Part shown: positions 13,789 to 21,483 of the stretch, one piece after another | Position numbering within the stretch: position 1 is the first letter of the stretch | Layout of the letters: each line of letters starts with the position of its first letter | The notes under the pieces: model-generated | The model's database searches: none | The model's input: the letters and a program-made list of their open reading frames with translations, nothing else | What the model was told of the DNA's origin: nothing | Position numbers and translations under genes: made by a program | IMG/VR virus record: IMGVR_UViG_3300019093_000003 | Location: 1-25,656 of that record | DNA length: 25,656 nt | Reading direction: 5' to 3' (one strand) | Source: a virus

Positions 13789-14460
13789 ATGAGCACACAA
13801 ACAACATCGGCTAACGCAGAGGTGACTGACACCACTGACCAAACAAATAATCAGGAAAGAGTTTACTCGCAAAAAGAAGTAGATGACATGATGGCCAAGA
13901 TGAAATCATCTGTGACCAAAAAGGCATTGAAACCTTATGAAGAACTTGGTGACCCTGATCAGTTGCGAGAAATTGTAACCACATATCAGCGAACTCAACA
14001 AGAACAACAGTTAAAGCGTGGAGAATTCGACAAGATAATGCAGGACCTAGCATCCAAAAAAGATGCGGAAATCCAAAAACGTGATGTATTAATTAAGGAG
14101 TTCAAGATAGATACACCTTTAGTCACTGCTGCTGCAAAATTTCGCAGCGTTAACCCTGAACAGGTTAAGTCATTGCTAAAGACCAATCTACGCTTGAACA
14201 ACGAAGGCGAAGTAGAAGTGTTAGACTCAAAGGGCTCTGTGAGATATAATGACAAGGGTATTCCTCTTGTTGTAGACGATCTTGTTCGAGAGTTTCTGGA
14301 TTCGAATCCACATTTCGTACAGCCTACGCCTGCCACCACAGCAACTCGTAGTAGTTACTCGGGCAACAATGGTGGCACACTTGATCTCTCGCAATTGGAT
14401 ATGAAAAATCCTGCCCATAGAAAAATGTATCGAGAAGCAAATCAAACTTCTCGCAAATAA
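13789..14460 (+). CDS. Capsid scaffolding protein, 223 aa
   Basis: AGGAGG at 13772-13777 precedes two possible starts, GTG 13780 (spacing only 2) and ATG 13789 (spacing 11); I prefer the ATG (MSTQTTSANAEV). The N-terminus is disordered and acidic. Residues about 27-105 are highly charged and helical (coiled coil: VYSQKEVDDMMAKMKSSVTK, RTQQEQQLKRGEFDKIMQDL). A smaller domain and a basic C-terminal helix follow (NPAHRKMYREANQTSRK). Highly charged coiled coil, basic end and location just before the major capsid gene identify a scaffold. No protease gene is seen nearby, so scaffold removal may not need cleavage. Confidence 0.87.
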   Translation: MSTQTTSANAEVTDTTDQTNNQERVYSQKEVDDMMAKMKSSVTKKALKPYEELGDPDQLREIVTTYQRTQQEQQLKRGEFDKIMQDLASKKDAEIQKRDVLIKEFKIDTPLVTAAAKFRSVNPEQVKSLLKTNLRLNNEGEVEVLDSKGSVRYNDKGIPLVVDDLVREFLDSNPHFVQPTPATTATRSSYSGNNGGTLDLSQLDMKNPAHRKMYREANQTSRK

Positions 14461-14487
14461 TAAGCCAATATCTAAGGAGATTTTAAC

Positions 14488-15330
14488 ATGGCCGGTGAAA
14501 ATACCACAACCCTAAACAGTGCATTATTTGCACCTTTAGTAACTGCTGCTCAATTTGCAGCATATGAAAACAGTGTTGCTCGTCAAATCGTATCAGTATT
14601 CGACGCCCCAGACAACACAGGTAAAGTGTTACAAGTTCCAGTATGGAGCGCAATCACTGCACAGAACATCACTGATGAATCTGCTGCTACTGCTGCTAAC
14701 ACTGCAACCACAAGCAAAACAATTACTCTAAGCGAGCACGTAGTTTATTCTCGTATCACTGACATGTTACGTGACAGTGCTTACAACGATGTAATGGCTC
14801 AATTGGGTGAGCAATCAGGTCGCGCCATCGCCGAAAGCATGGATACTCAAGTATTCACCTTGTTTGACGAAGCAGCAATTACACAAACAGTTGGAACTGC
14901 CAACAGTGCTGTTACTGCTGACAACATCCTTGCCGCTGTTGCCACACTGCGTTCTAACAAGTTGACAGGTCCTTTCTATGCAGTTCTTGCTCCCAAGCAA
15001 GCATATCGCATCAAGAAAGAATTGGCCAACGTGGGTGGTGTTGCAATGAGCAACGTGGGTAACGAAGTATTGACTAACGGTTTCGTTGCGCAATTGGACG
15101 GTTGCACAGTGATCGAATCCAGTTTGGTTCCAACAAGTGGTAACAATGCATATGGTTGCGTATTTGCTAGATCTGCATTCGGCCATGGCATGCGTGGTTC
15201 CATCAGCATGGAAGAACAACGTCAAGCAGCCGCTCGTGCTACAGATTTGGTTCTTACTGCTGTTGCTGGTGCTGCTATTCTACAAGCAACACATGCTGTG
15301 CAGGTTATTGGTTTGAATACAATAGGCTAA
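14488..15330 (+). CDS. Major capsid protein (HK97-like fold), 280 aa
   Basis: The ribosome site AAGGAGA lies 7 bases upstream of ATG 14488 (MAGENTTTLNSALF). The sequence has the layout of short scaffold-dependent capsid proteins: an N-terminal arm (FAPLVTAAQFAAYENSVARQ), an extended loop (VPVWSAITAQNITDES), a spine helix (AMAQLGEQSG-like, AIAESMDTQVFTLFDEA) and an A-domain (FYAVLAPKQAYRIKKEL, NEVLTNGFVAQLDGCTVIES). Codons here favour GCT/GCA/GTT forms more than the neighbours do, consistent with high expression. The product forms the icosahedral shell. It is downstream of the scaffold and upstream of the connector, as usual. Confidence 0.93.
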   Translation: MAGENTTTLNSALFAPLVTAAQFAAYENSVARQIVSVFDAPDNTGKVLQVPVWSAITAQNITDESAATAANTATTSKTITLSEHVVYSRITDMLRDSAYNDVMAQLGEQSGRAIAESMDTQVFTLFDEAAITQTVGTANSAVTADNILAAVATLRSNKLTGPFYAVLAPKQAYRIKKELANVGGVAMSNVGNEVLTNGFVAQLDGCTVIESSLVPTSGNNAYGCVFARSAFGHGMRGSISMEEQRQAAARATDLVLTAVAGAAILQATHAVQVIGLNTIG

Positions 15331-15340
15331 GGAATAGATC

Positions 15341-15850
15341 ATGGCCTTCTTATATTCAGGTTCAACAGTTATTAGTTTCGCCGAGTACATGGATGTGCAA
15401 GATCGAGACCAACGATTATTTGAAGCGAATGAAGGCCTTACCGAAGATGTTGTGGAAACATTGTTAGTTCGCAGCACCGAACGTATTTTAAGTCTGTTAA
15501 GAGGCACAGATTGGTGGATTGATTATTACATCACACGTAGTACAAATACAACCTTTCAATCTGCGGCCGATGTGCCAGCGCTGGATCCCGACAAGATCAT
15601 TGAACGTCGTAATGACTTTACTGATCTTTGTGTGTATTACACACTGTTTAATTATATTTTGCCCAAGATTGCTAACTTTGGCGCAGAAGATGATGCAGAG
15701 CGTAAAAAGATGGGATACTATCAAGAGAAATATAATTTTCTTTTTGCCGAGTTAATCGGCGCAGGCGACTGGTATGACTTTAGCGGAACCGGTGTTGTGA
15801 CCAGCGACGAAAAACAGCCTGGTGTTTATAATTTAAGAAGAATCCGATGA
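15341..15850 (+). CDS. Head-tail connector (adaptor) protein, 169 aa
   Basis: ATG 15341 has AAGGAA upstream. It begins MAFLYSGSTVISFAEYMDVQ and is mainly helical (LTEDVVETLLVRSTERILSL, DFTDLCVYYTLFNYILPKI), as head-completion adaptors of the HK97 gp6 / SPP1 gp15 type are. The place directly after the capsid gene and before a tail-terminator-like gene supports a ring protein docking to the portal. It overlaps the next gene by four bases (ATGA). Assigned by position and fold impression. Confidence 0.75.
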   Translation: MAFLYSGSTVISFAEYMDVQDRDQRLFEANEGLTEDVVETLLVRSTERILSLLRGTDWWIDYYITRSTNTTFQSAADVPALDPDKIIERRNDFTDLCVYYTLFNYILPKIANFGAEDDAERKKMGYYQEKYNFLFAELIGAGDWYDFSGTGVVTSDEKQPGVYNLRRIR

Positions 15851-16239
15851 GACAAGATATTATAACCTATCTATCTGCACAAAACCTTGGCACATTCAAG
15901 GTTGCATTGGAATTACCATTTACCAGCAATGGTGAATCTTTGTATATTAAAAACGCCAAAAGAATCTACGTAGATACAGATGTTGTCACGCAAGACACTG
16001 TGATTGCTACGCTAGATGGACAAACTTTCGAAAATGAAACTACAACAGTTCGAGCCTATTTCGCAACAGATGCTAAGAATTTGCCGTCGAATTATGATAG
16101 TCTAGTAAGTCTAGTTCAAGCAGGTCGTAATGTCAGCACCATTACTGGTGTGCATACACGTATTTGCAATGTGAATAAAACATATGAACAAGATCTATTG
16201 GTAACAGAATTTGAGTTCGAATTTACCAAATTAATTTAA
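15847..16239 (+). CDS. Tail terminator / neck protein-like, 130 aa
   Basis: The start overlaps the connector stop (ATGA). The pattern of a helical N-terminus (MRQDIITYLSAQ) followed by beta strands (YIKNAKRIYVDTDVVTQDTV, TYEQDLLVTEFEFEFTKLI), the size, and the gene order connector - this gene - tail tube match tail terminators (lambda gpU-like), which cap the tail tube before joining to the head. No sequence motif settles it; context is the main evidence. Confidence 0.7.
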   Translation: MRQDIITYLSAQNLGTFKVALELPFTSNGESLYIKNAKRIYVDTDVVTQDTVIATLDGQTFENETTTVRAYFATDAKNLPSNYDSLVSLVQAGRNVSTITGVHTRICNVNKTYEQDLLVTEFEFEFTKLI

Positions 16240-16249
16240 AGGAAAAATC

Positions 16250-16744
16250 ATGAGTTATATTAACCCAGCACCAGGCACCACAAGCCAGATCGTATTAAAG
16301 ATCCTGGCCGGTAATGCCCTAGGTAATGTAACAATCACTAGTGCCAATATCACTGTTCCCGCATTGCAAGATGTAACAGTGAATAACAGTAATGATGTGT
16401 TTACATGGAGCCAATTGGATTCTACTGCCAAGCAGCAGATCGCCACAACCAGCACCAACAGTTTAGCAATGAACTTGGTCGTTGATCCAACTACATTCTT
16501 TGGATCTAACGTTACTGCTGCACAAAGCGATACAACTTCTGCTCAAGGCATTATGGGTCTAAGTCGTAACAAGACATTGGTGACTTTTAGTCTTAAAATG
16601 CAAGAGTCTAGTACAGACTACTTCTTAAAAGGCCAAGGTTACATCACTGGTCTTGCACCAACAGTATCTGCAGACAGCCCTGTATGGGTAACACCTGCAA
16701 CAATTACCGTAACCGGTGATTATACTGTATCAACTACAGAATAA
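16250..16744 (+). CDS. Major tail tube protein, 164 aa
   Basis: ATG 16250 has AAAGGAAA upstream. The protein is beta-rich with Thr, Val and Asn strands (NVTITSANITVPALQDVTVN, NKTLVTFSLKMQESSTDY), begins MSYINPAPGTTSQ and ends in a strand (ATITVTGDYTVSTTE). Size, composition and the position after the terminator-like gene and before the tail assembly chaperones fit a siphovirus tail tube protein. A Rho-independent terminator follows immediately, so the head and tube genes can be expressed more strongly than the tail genes downstream. Confidence 0.83.
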   Translation: MSYINPAPGTTSQIVLKILAGNALGNVTITSANITVPALQDVTVNNSNDVFTWSQLDSTAKQQIATTSTNSLAMNLVVDPTTFFGSNVTAAQSDTTSAQGIMGLSRNKTLVTFSLKMQESSTDYFLKGQGYITGLAPTVSADSPVWVTPATITVTGDYTVSTTE

Positions 16745-16748
16745 CAAT

Positions 16749-16796
16749 TTGTTATGCATGGTGTATCAAGCACAGCATGACAGTTGTTATGCATGG
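16749..16796. repeat. Pair of 13-bp direct repeats
   Basis: TTGTTATGCATGG occurs at 16749-16761 and 16784-16796, 35 bp apart, in the gap between the tail tube stop and the terminator. Each contains the palindrome ATGCAT. It may be a protein-binding or processing site. Confidence 0.6.
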
Positions 16797-16799
16797 GAT

Positions 16800-16826
16800 A
16801 AGGGGGCTTTATGCCCCTTTATTTTT
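16800..16826 (+). terminator. Rho-independent terminator after the major tail protein
   Basis: AAGGGGGC (16800-16807) pairs with GCCCCTTT (16813-16820) through 8 bp with one G-T pair and a TTTAT loop. A short T-tract (16822-16826) follows. Partial read-through would supply the tail genes, since I see no good promoter between here and 16852. Confidence 0.82.
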
Positions 16827-16851
16827 CTATAAATACTTGGGAGATAGATTA

Positions 16852-17031
16852 ATGGATATTCTAGATAAAAAGACCTCGAAAGAAATATTGGCTGCTCTGT
16901 TGCCAGAGATTGCCAAGGCATCGCATGAATTAAAATGCGCCAGAAATGATTTAGCCAAGGCCACAAATCGCATCAACTTTATGTTGGTGTTGGCTAATCG
17001 ATTGATTGAAAGACAGGAGATTGAACAATGA
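16852..17031 (+). CDS. Small helical protein before the tail chaperones, 59 aa
   Basis: ATG 16852 (MDILDKKTSKEIL) with GGGAGA upstream. An upstream extension to 16777 would run through the terminator hairpin and is rejected. The whole protein looks like one or two amphipathic helices (AALLPEIAKASHELKCARND, NRINFMLVLANRLIERQEIE). I do not recognise it. It overlaps the G-type chaperone by four bases (ATGA), so it belongs to the tail operon and may act in tail assembly. Confidence 0.65.
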   Translation: MDILDKKTSKEILAALLPEIAKASHELKCARNDLAKATNRINFMLVLANRLIERQEIEQ

Positions 17032-17324
17032 AATTATCACAACTTGCAGCAAAACCCACTCTAATTAAGATCATATTGGATGACGAAGACACGATCCAAG
17101 CATTCGGTGAACCACTGGATTTCTACGTGCATGATCGTCAACCAGTTGAAGTGTTTGTAAAATTGGCCAGCCTTACCTCAGGCCAATTTCATGAAATTGT
17201 GCATGTTGTCAATGATCTTATTCTAGATGAAAATGGAAATAAGATTATTACAGATGGAAACGTATTACCACAAAAACTTTATGTTCGCGTGGTGGAGCGT
17301 GTGGTTACACAACTGGGAAAATAA
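17028..17324 (+). CDS. Tail assembly chaperone G-like, 98 aa
   Basis: The start overlaps the previous stop (ATGA). It lies between the tail tube and tape measure genes, where the lambda G/T pair sits, and begins with a beta/helix region (MKLSQLAAKPTLIKIILDDE) typical of the G component in related siphophages. The last codons before the stop are CTG GGA AAA TAA. The in-phase heptamer GGGAAAA (17315-17321) is a canonical -1 slippery site, so a fraction of ribosomes should continue into the T frame. The G part binds the tape measure protein during tail assembly and is not in the virion, going by the lambda model. Confidence 0.85.
   Translation: MKLSQLAAKPTLIKIILDDEDTIQAFGEPLDFYVHDRQPVEVFVKLASLTSGQFHEIVHVVNDLILDENGNKIITDGNVLPQKLYVRVVERVVTQLGK
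17315..17321 (+). other. Slippery heptamer for programmed -1 frameshift
   Basis: GGGAAAA is read in phase as G-GGA-AAA and is followed at once by the stop TAA. It has the same form as the GGGAAAG site of lambda G/GT. The -1 frame is open across the site and through the whole T extension. Confidence 0.88.
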
Positions 17325-17578
17325 CCGACGCCACCATATTGCCCGATGCCAATGACATGAATATATGTCTAGTACTAGATCAAATGGCACAGCGATATGG
17401 TTGTTTACCCAGTAAGATCATGGCGGAGGGAGACATTATTGATATGGGTATCATGATTAAAAGCATCGCATGGCATAATGAGGTTGCAGAAAGACAGCAA
17501 AAAGGCCATCGCATGCCTCGAATTACTCAATACAGCGAAAGTCAATTGCTAGATATGATTGCCCAGGCAAGGAAATAA
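17321..17578 (+). CDS. T-domain extension of GT chaperone, expressed by -1 frameshift (fusion 183 aa)
   Basis: In the -1 frame, reading resumes at 17321 (ATA ACC GAC) and runs open to 17578, adding 85 residues (ITDATILPDANDMNICLVLD...). A TTG at 17339 is the only start-like codon near the beginning, and no ribosome site precedes it, so independent translation is unlikely. The product would be residues 1-98 of G joined to this part. The extension (MAQRYGCLPSKIMAEGDIID) resembles the T domain of tail chaperones, which recruits tail tube protein in the lambda model. The next gene starts directly at the stop (TAAATG). Confidence 0.85.
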   Translation: MTDATILPDANDMNICLVLDQMAQRYGCLPSKIMAEGDIIDMGIMIKSIAWHNEVAERQQKGHRMPRITQYSESQLLDMIAQARK

Positions 17579-17860
17579 ATGATTACAGTAGACATATCGG
17601 ACGCACTTAAAAATCTTAAAGATATCGAACAGGTGCAAGATCGCATCATCGATGAATCTTATCAATATTTCCATGATATAACTCCCGTGCGATCCGGCAA
17701 TGCACGTCGCCATACAGATCTCAAAGGCACCAGTATTGTTGCAGACTACGCCTATGCAGAAAGGCTAGATCGCGGTTATAGTAGACAAGCACCATTTGGT
17801 ATGACTAAGCCCACGCAAGTTAAAATACAACAATTAATTAAGAAATATCTAGGAAAATAA
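17579..17860 (+). CDS. HK97-gp10-like tail/neck protein, 93 aa
   Basis: ATG 17579 follows the chaperone stop directly, with AAGGAA upstream. The signature is ITPVRSGNARRHTDL, then IVADYAYAERLDRGYSRQAP and FGMTKPTQ. It is typical of HK97 gp10-like proteins (tail completion or neck proteins), with the P-x-x-S-G-x-x-R and Y-A-x-x-x-x-x-G pattern. Such proteins are usually encoded between the connector and tail terminator; here the gene sits just before the tape measure, a rearranged position. Confidence 0.75.
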   Translation: MITVDISDALKNLKDIEQVQDRIIDESYQYFHDITPVRSGNARRHTDLKGTSIVADYAYAERLDRGYSRQAPFGMTKPTQVKIQQLIKKYLGK

Positions 17861-17861
17861 T

Positions 17862-20207
17862 ATGGCCAGTATTAAAACAGTATTAGAAATCGACAACAGC
17901 AAATATATTGCTGGTTTAAAACAGGCCGCAGATGCTACTAAATCATTCGGCCGAGATCTAGGCACACAAAGTACCAATATAATCGGTGCATTCGGCGCCA
18001 TGGGATTGAGTGCAGGTGCACTTGGCGCTGTTCTAACAGGATTATCTGTCAGCACTGCGCATTTTGCAGATCAGATCACCGATTTGGCCACTGCGCATCA
18101 GACCACCATAGGCGAAGTATTGGCATTAAGCAAGGCCCTTGCACAGAACGGTGGCAGTGCAGATCAAACAGGTCGCATGATGCAGACTTTGGCCAATAAT
18201 ATGGATGCTGTCAACAATGGCAATTTAAAATTATATAATACTTTTGCCAACCTAGGAGTCAGCATGAATGACCTAGGCTCACTGAGTGAATCACAAATAC
18301 GCAATAAATTGATTGCTGGTATTGCAGCAATTCAGGATCCTGCTACTCGTGCGGCCAAGGCAGTAGAAATATTTGGCAAGGCGGCTGTGGGAGTGGATTT
18401 TACCAATCTAGCAGCCAGCATTGCAGCCAACAATGTCAAATACGCAGAACATGATGCGGCAGTTCGCAGTGCTGCCCAAGCATATGACAGTATTCAAAGT
18501 GCTTTGACTGACATTAAAATTGCATTTGCCGAAGCATTTAAACCATTTTTTGATGTAATAGGTCGTCTCAAGATCGATATCGATGGTGCCGCCGCAGGAT
18601 TTAAAGTATTAGCAATAGGCATAGCCGCAGTGACCAGTGCCGCCGCAATCGCTGGTGCCTATAAACTGGTAACAGCATTTCAAGCATTAAAATTAGCAGT
18701 AGTAACCAACCCAATTGGCGCTGTTGCCACAGTATTATTAACTGCTGGTGCAGCCTTTGGTATATTGTCAACTAAAACAGACGAAGCCACTGCAGCCACA
18801 GAAAATAACACCGACGCCGCGCAAAAAAATATTGAAATCAAAAGAGATCAAGCAGAGTTGGGCATTGCATTACAAAAAGAAGTGGAAGGTCTGCAGAAGA
18901 TTACTAGTGCTTATGTAAAACAGAATGAAACTATACAGAAGAAACTGAATCTCGAATTGGCCAGTCTGGGTCAAACAGAAGAACAAAAACGTATTAGTCA
19001 ACAGGTGGCTGATATTGAAACCAGTCGTGAAAAGTCACTGTTAGATCTCAAGAATCAATATAACACATTGGATGCTGATGGTCGAGCAAGAACATCAAGT
19101 GAATATCAAAAACAACAAGAAATCATAAAACAAAATGCTGATATAGAAATCAATGCAGCAACACAACAAATTCGATTGATTGAACAAAGACGTCGAGCAT
19201 ATGAAGATATTGTGGGCGGATTGAAAATCTTTAGTGAAGCAGAAGTTAAATTGTTCAAGAGTCTGCAGGATCGTGTGCCTGTGGGTGCAAGGCAACAGAT
19301 TGCGCAAGAAGAATTAGTCAATGCGGCGATCGAAAAACGTCGAATATTGATCGATGAAATTAACAAACAAAAACTAAGCCCACAACTAGGCAGCATGGCC
19401 GATTCAGTGCTAGAACCTAGTATCGAAGCAGCCAGGAAGAGTTTTCAAGATACTGTTAATCAATTGAGACAAATGAATCGAGGAGAATTACAACCTCAAA
19501 TTGTTGCTCTTATTAGTGCAACACAAAAACAATTGGAAGCAACAGATACCGCGGCCCAGGCATTGATACGTATTAGACAACAAGTGCTAGATACACAACG
19601 TACATTCAGTTATGGCTGGGAAAAGGCCTATACTGATTATTTGGATCAAACTAGAAATTTTGCATCCACTGCTTCTACATTGTTTAATAAATTTACTACA
19701 GGGCTAGAAGATGCATTTGTAAAATTTGCCAAAACAGGCAAATTGACATTCAAGGATCTAGTCAACACCATGGTAGAAGAATTGTTAAGAGCACAAATTC
19801 GACAATTGATTGCCAACATGTTCCCCACAGGGGGAGGTGGGGGAGGTGGCCTGGCTGGTATCTTGGGTGGCCTTATAGGCGGCGGATCTAGATCTCAACC
19901 GCAACAAAATTCAGGTGGTGGCATTCTAGATAGCCTATTCAATGGTGTAAAAAGTATATTTGGTTTTGCCAATGGCGGTTATCCACCCATGGGACAACCA
20001 TATATAGTAGGTGAAAACGGGCCTGAATTGCGTGTGGACAGCACAGCAGGACAAATTATACCATTAAATGGGCTAGGCACCAATGTGACTTATAATATCA
20101 ATGCTGTGGATGCAGCCAGTTTTCAAGCGTTAGTGGCGCGAGATCCCGGTTTTATCTATGCAGTCTCAGAACAAGGCCGTCGTAGCCTACCAGGAACAAG
20201 AAGGTAA
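17862..20207 (+). CDS. Tape measure protein, lambda-type, 781 aa
   Basis: ATG 17862 follows the previous stop by one base. The longest tail-module protein upstream of the hub genes, it is largely helical. It has hydrophobic segments at about residues 38-68 (GAFGAMGLSAGALGAVLTGL) and 247-305 (LAIGIAAVTSAAAIAGAYK), then a long charged coiled coil (about 310-600). Residues about 609-653 (FTTGLEDAFVKFAKTGKLTF, then KDLVNTMVEELLRAQIRQLI) match the C-terminal domain of lambda gpH-type tape measures. A glycine-rich run and a tail (NGGYPPMGQPYIVGENGPEL) follow. It sets tail length; at about 0.15 nm per residue, 781 aa suggests a tail of roughly 115-120 nm. Confidence 0.95.
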   Translation: MASIKTVLEIDNSKYIAGLKQAADATKSFGRDLGTQSTNIIGAFGAMGLSAGALGAVLTGLSVSTAHFADQITDLATAHQTTIGEVLALSKALAQNGGSADQTGRMMQTLANNMDAVNNGNLKLYNTFANLGVSMNDLGSLSESQIRNKLIAGIAAIQDPATRAAKAVEIFGKAAVGVDFTNLAASIAANNVKYAEHDAAVRSAAQAYDSIQSALTDIKIAFAEAFKPFFDVIGRLKIDIDGAAAGFKVLAIGIAAVTSAAAIAGAYKLVTAFQALKLAVVTNPIGAVATVLLTAGAAFGILSTKTDEATAATENNTDAAQKNIEIKRDQAELGIALQKEVEGLQKITSAYVKQNETIQKKLNLELASLGQTEEQKRISQQVADIETSREKSLLDLKNQYNTLDADGRARTSSEYQKQQEIIKQNADIEINAATQQIRLIEQRRRAYEDIVGGLKIFSEAEVKLFKSLQDRVPVGARQQIAQEELVNAAIEKRRILIDEINKQKLSPQLGSMADSVLEPSIEAARKSFQDTVNQLRQMNRGELQPQIVALISATQKQLEATDTAAQALIRIRQQVLDTQRTFSYGWEKAYTDYLDQTRNFASTASTLFNKFTTGLEDAFVKFAKTGKLTFKDLVNTMVEELLRAQIRQLIANMFPTGGGGGGGLAGILGGLIGGGSRSQPQQNSGGGILDSLFNGVKSIFGFANGGYPPMGQPYIVGENGPELRVDSTAGQIIPLNGLGTNVTYNINAVDAASFQALVARDPGFIYAVSEQGRRSLPGTRR

Positions 20208-20212
20208 TATCT

Positions 20213-20845
20213 ATGCCAAATAGCACAGCATATCAATACATATTCGACAACGCAGAAACTATATCCATAGATCGTCGCGCAGTCACAGCACAAACTATCA
20301 GTCGAGACAATACTGTAAGAACAGTTAGCCGGGGTGGTCAAGTTTGGCGTTTTACTGTTAAACTGCCAGATGGTATCAGTTGGAGAACACTGCGTCCTTA
20401 TATCGAAGCAATCGATAACGCAGACAGATACACACGAGCCAACGTGCAATTAAATAATACCGGTTATACCACTTGGCTCAGTGCTTATCAAGGCCAATCC
20501 AGCAACACCTCAGCATGGACTGCCAATGTAACACAAGGTAACACCAGTATGACATTGACCAATGTTAGTGGTTTATCCAGCAGTCAATATACATTTAAAG
20601 CCGGTGACTTTGTTCAATTGGGCACATCAGGCAACGTGTACAGCGTGGTGCAGAATGTAGTATACCCTACAACAACTGTTCAATTGAATCGTGCAGTGAT
20701 CGACACAACCGGATCCAAGACTTTGGTTATAGGACCCAATGTGATATGGCAAGTGTATTGCACACAATTGCCAGCATGGACTATATTTGCAAGAGATCAG
20801 GTCAGTTGGGACGGAGAATTTGTATTCTATGAGGCTCTAACATGA
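20213..20845 (+). CDS. Minor tail protein (distal tail-like), 210 aa
   Basis: The first gene after the tape measure, where siphophages encode the distal tail or lambda gpM/gpL-type tip proteins. It begins MPNSTAYQYIFDNAETISID and contains a beta-rich core (RGGQVWRFTVKLPDGISW), an inserted Thr/Ser-rich strand region (TQGNTSMTLTNVSGLSSSQY) and a final domain with VIWQVYCTQLPAWTIF. The product probably forms part of the ring joining tube and hub. It overlaps the following gene by four bases (ATGA). Confidence 0.72.
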   Translation: MPNSTAYQYIFDNAETISIDRRAVTAQTISRDNTVRTVSRGGQVWRFTVKLPDGISWRTLRPYIEAIDNADRYTRANVQLNNTGYTTWLSAYQGQSSNTSAWTANVTQGNTSMTLTNVSGLSSSQYTFKAGDFVQLGTSGNVYSVVQNVVYPTTTVQLNRAVIDTTGSKTLVIGPNVIWQVYCTQLPAWTIFARDQVSWDGEFVFYEALT

Positions 20846-21474
20846 GTTTGACCTTTACCACCACTGTTCCCAGTAGCCAATTGGATTTATCTGCATATGG
20901 CGCCATCGAAACTGGCCTGTTCTGCAGAATAGAATGTGCATATTATAAAACCAGTCCCAGTTCTAGCCCTACCAGTCAAACTCTATTGTTCAGCAATTAC
21001 AATTTGCCAGTAACAATTAACGGTGACACTTATCAACCACTGGGTCAATTATTGGATGTTAGTGCTAGTAATAGTGAATTACGCAATAGCAGCAGTGGAA
21101 TCACTTTGGCCATAAGTGGTATACCCAATGCCAGCATAGCACAGGTAGTTAATAGCCGTTTTAAAGGAAGTCCCATTACGGTATACCGTATATTTCTGGA
21201 TCCTACCAATAGAAATAACATTGGTATTATGGGCCGCTTTCAGGGTCTTGTAAATAACTATGCGCTGGAAGAAGAATATGACAATGCAGCCAATCAAGCC
21301 ACCAATAGAATAGTTTTTACCTGTAGCAGTGCAGTAGAAATTTTAAGTAATAAAATTAGCGGCCGGCGAACCAATCCTATCGATCAAAAACAATTATATC
21401 CCAGTGACCTAAGTATGGATAGAGTTAACACTTTGGCCAGTAGTAATTTCAATTTTGGTGCTGTTATAAACTAA
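20842..21474 (+). CDS. Minor tail / hub protein (DUF2163- or lambda gpL-like), 210 aa
   Basis: The start overlaps the previous stop. An N-terminal segment sets out a beta sandwich (LFCRIECAYYKTS, NYNLPVTINGDTYQPLGQLL). The C-terminal portion has AVEILSNKISGRRTNPIDQK followed by LYPSDLSMDRVNTLA. The pattern R-R-T-N-P-x-D-Q near the end is characteristic of the phage hub proteins grouped with DUF2163 and gpL-like families. Position before the gpJ-like hub supports a tail-tip role. The Cys residues needed for a gpL-type iron-sulfur site are not obvious. Confidence 0.7.
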   Translation: MSLTFTTTVPSSQLDLSAYGAIETGLFCRIECAYYKTSPSSSPTSQTLLFSNYNLPVTINGDTYQPLGQLLDVSASNSELRNSSSGITLAISGIPNASIAQVVNSRFKGSPITVYRIFLDPTNRNNIGIMGRFQGLVNNYALEEEYDNAANQATNRIVFTCSSAVEILSNKISGRRTNPIDQKQLYPSDLSMDRVNTLASSNFNFGAVIN

Positions 21475-21483
21475 GGAAGATTT

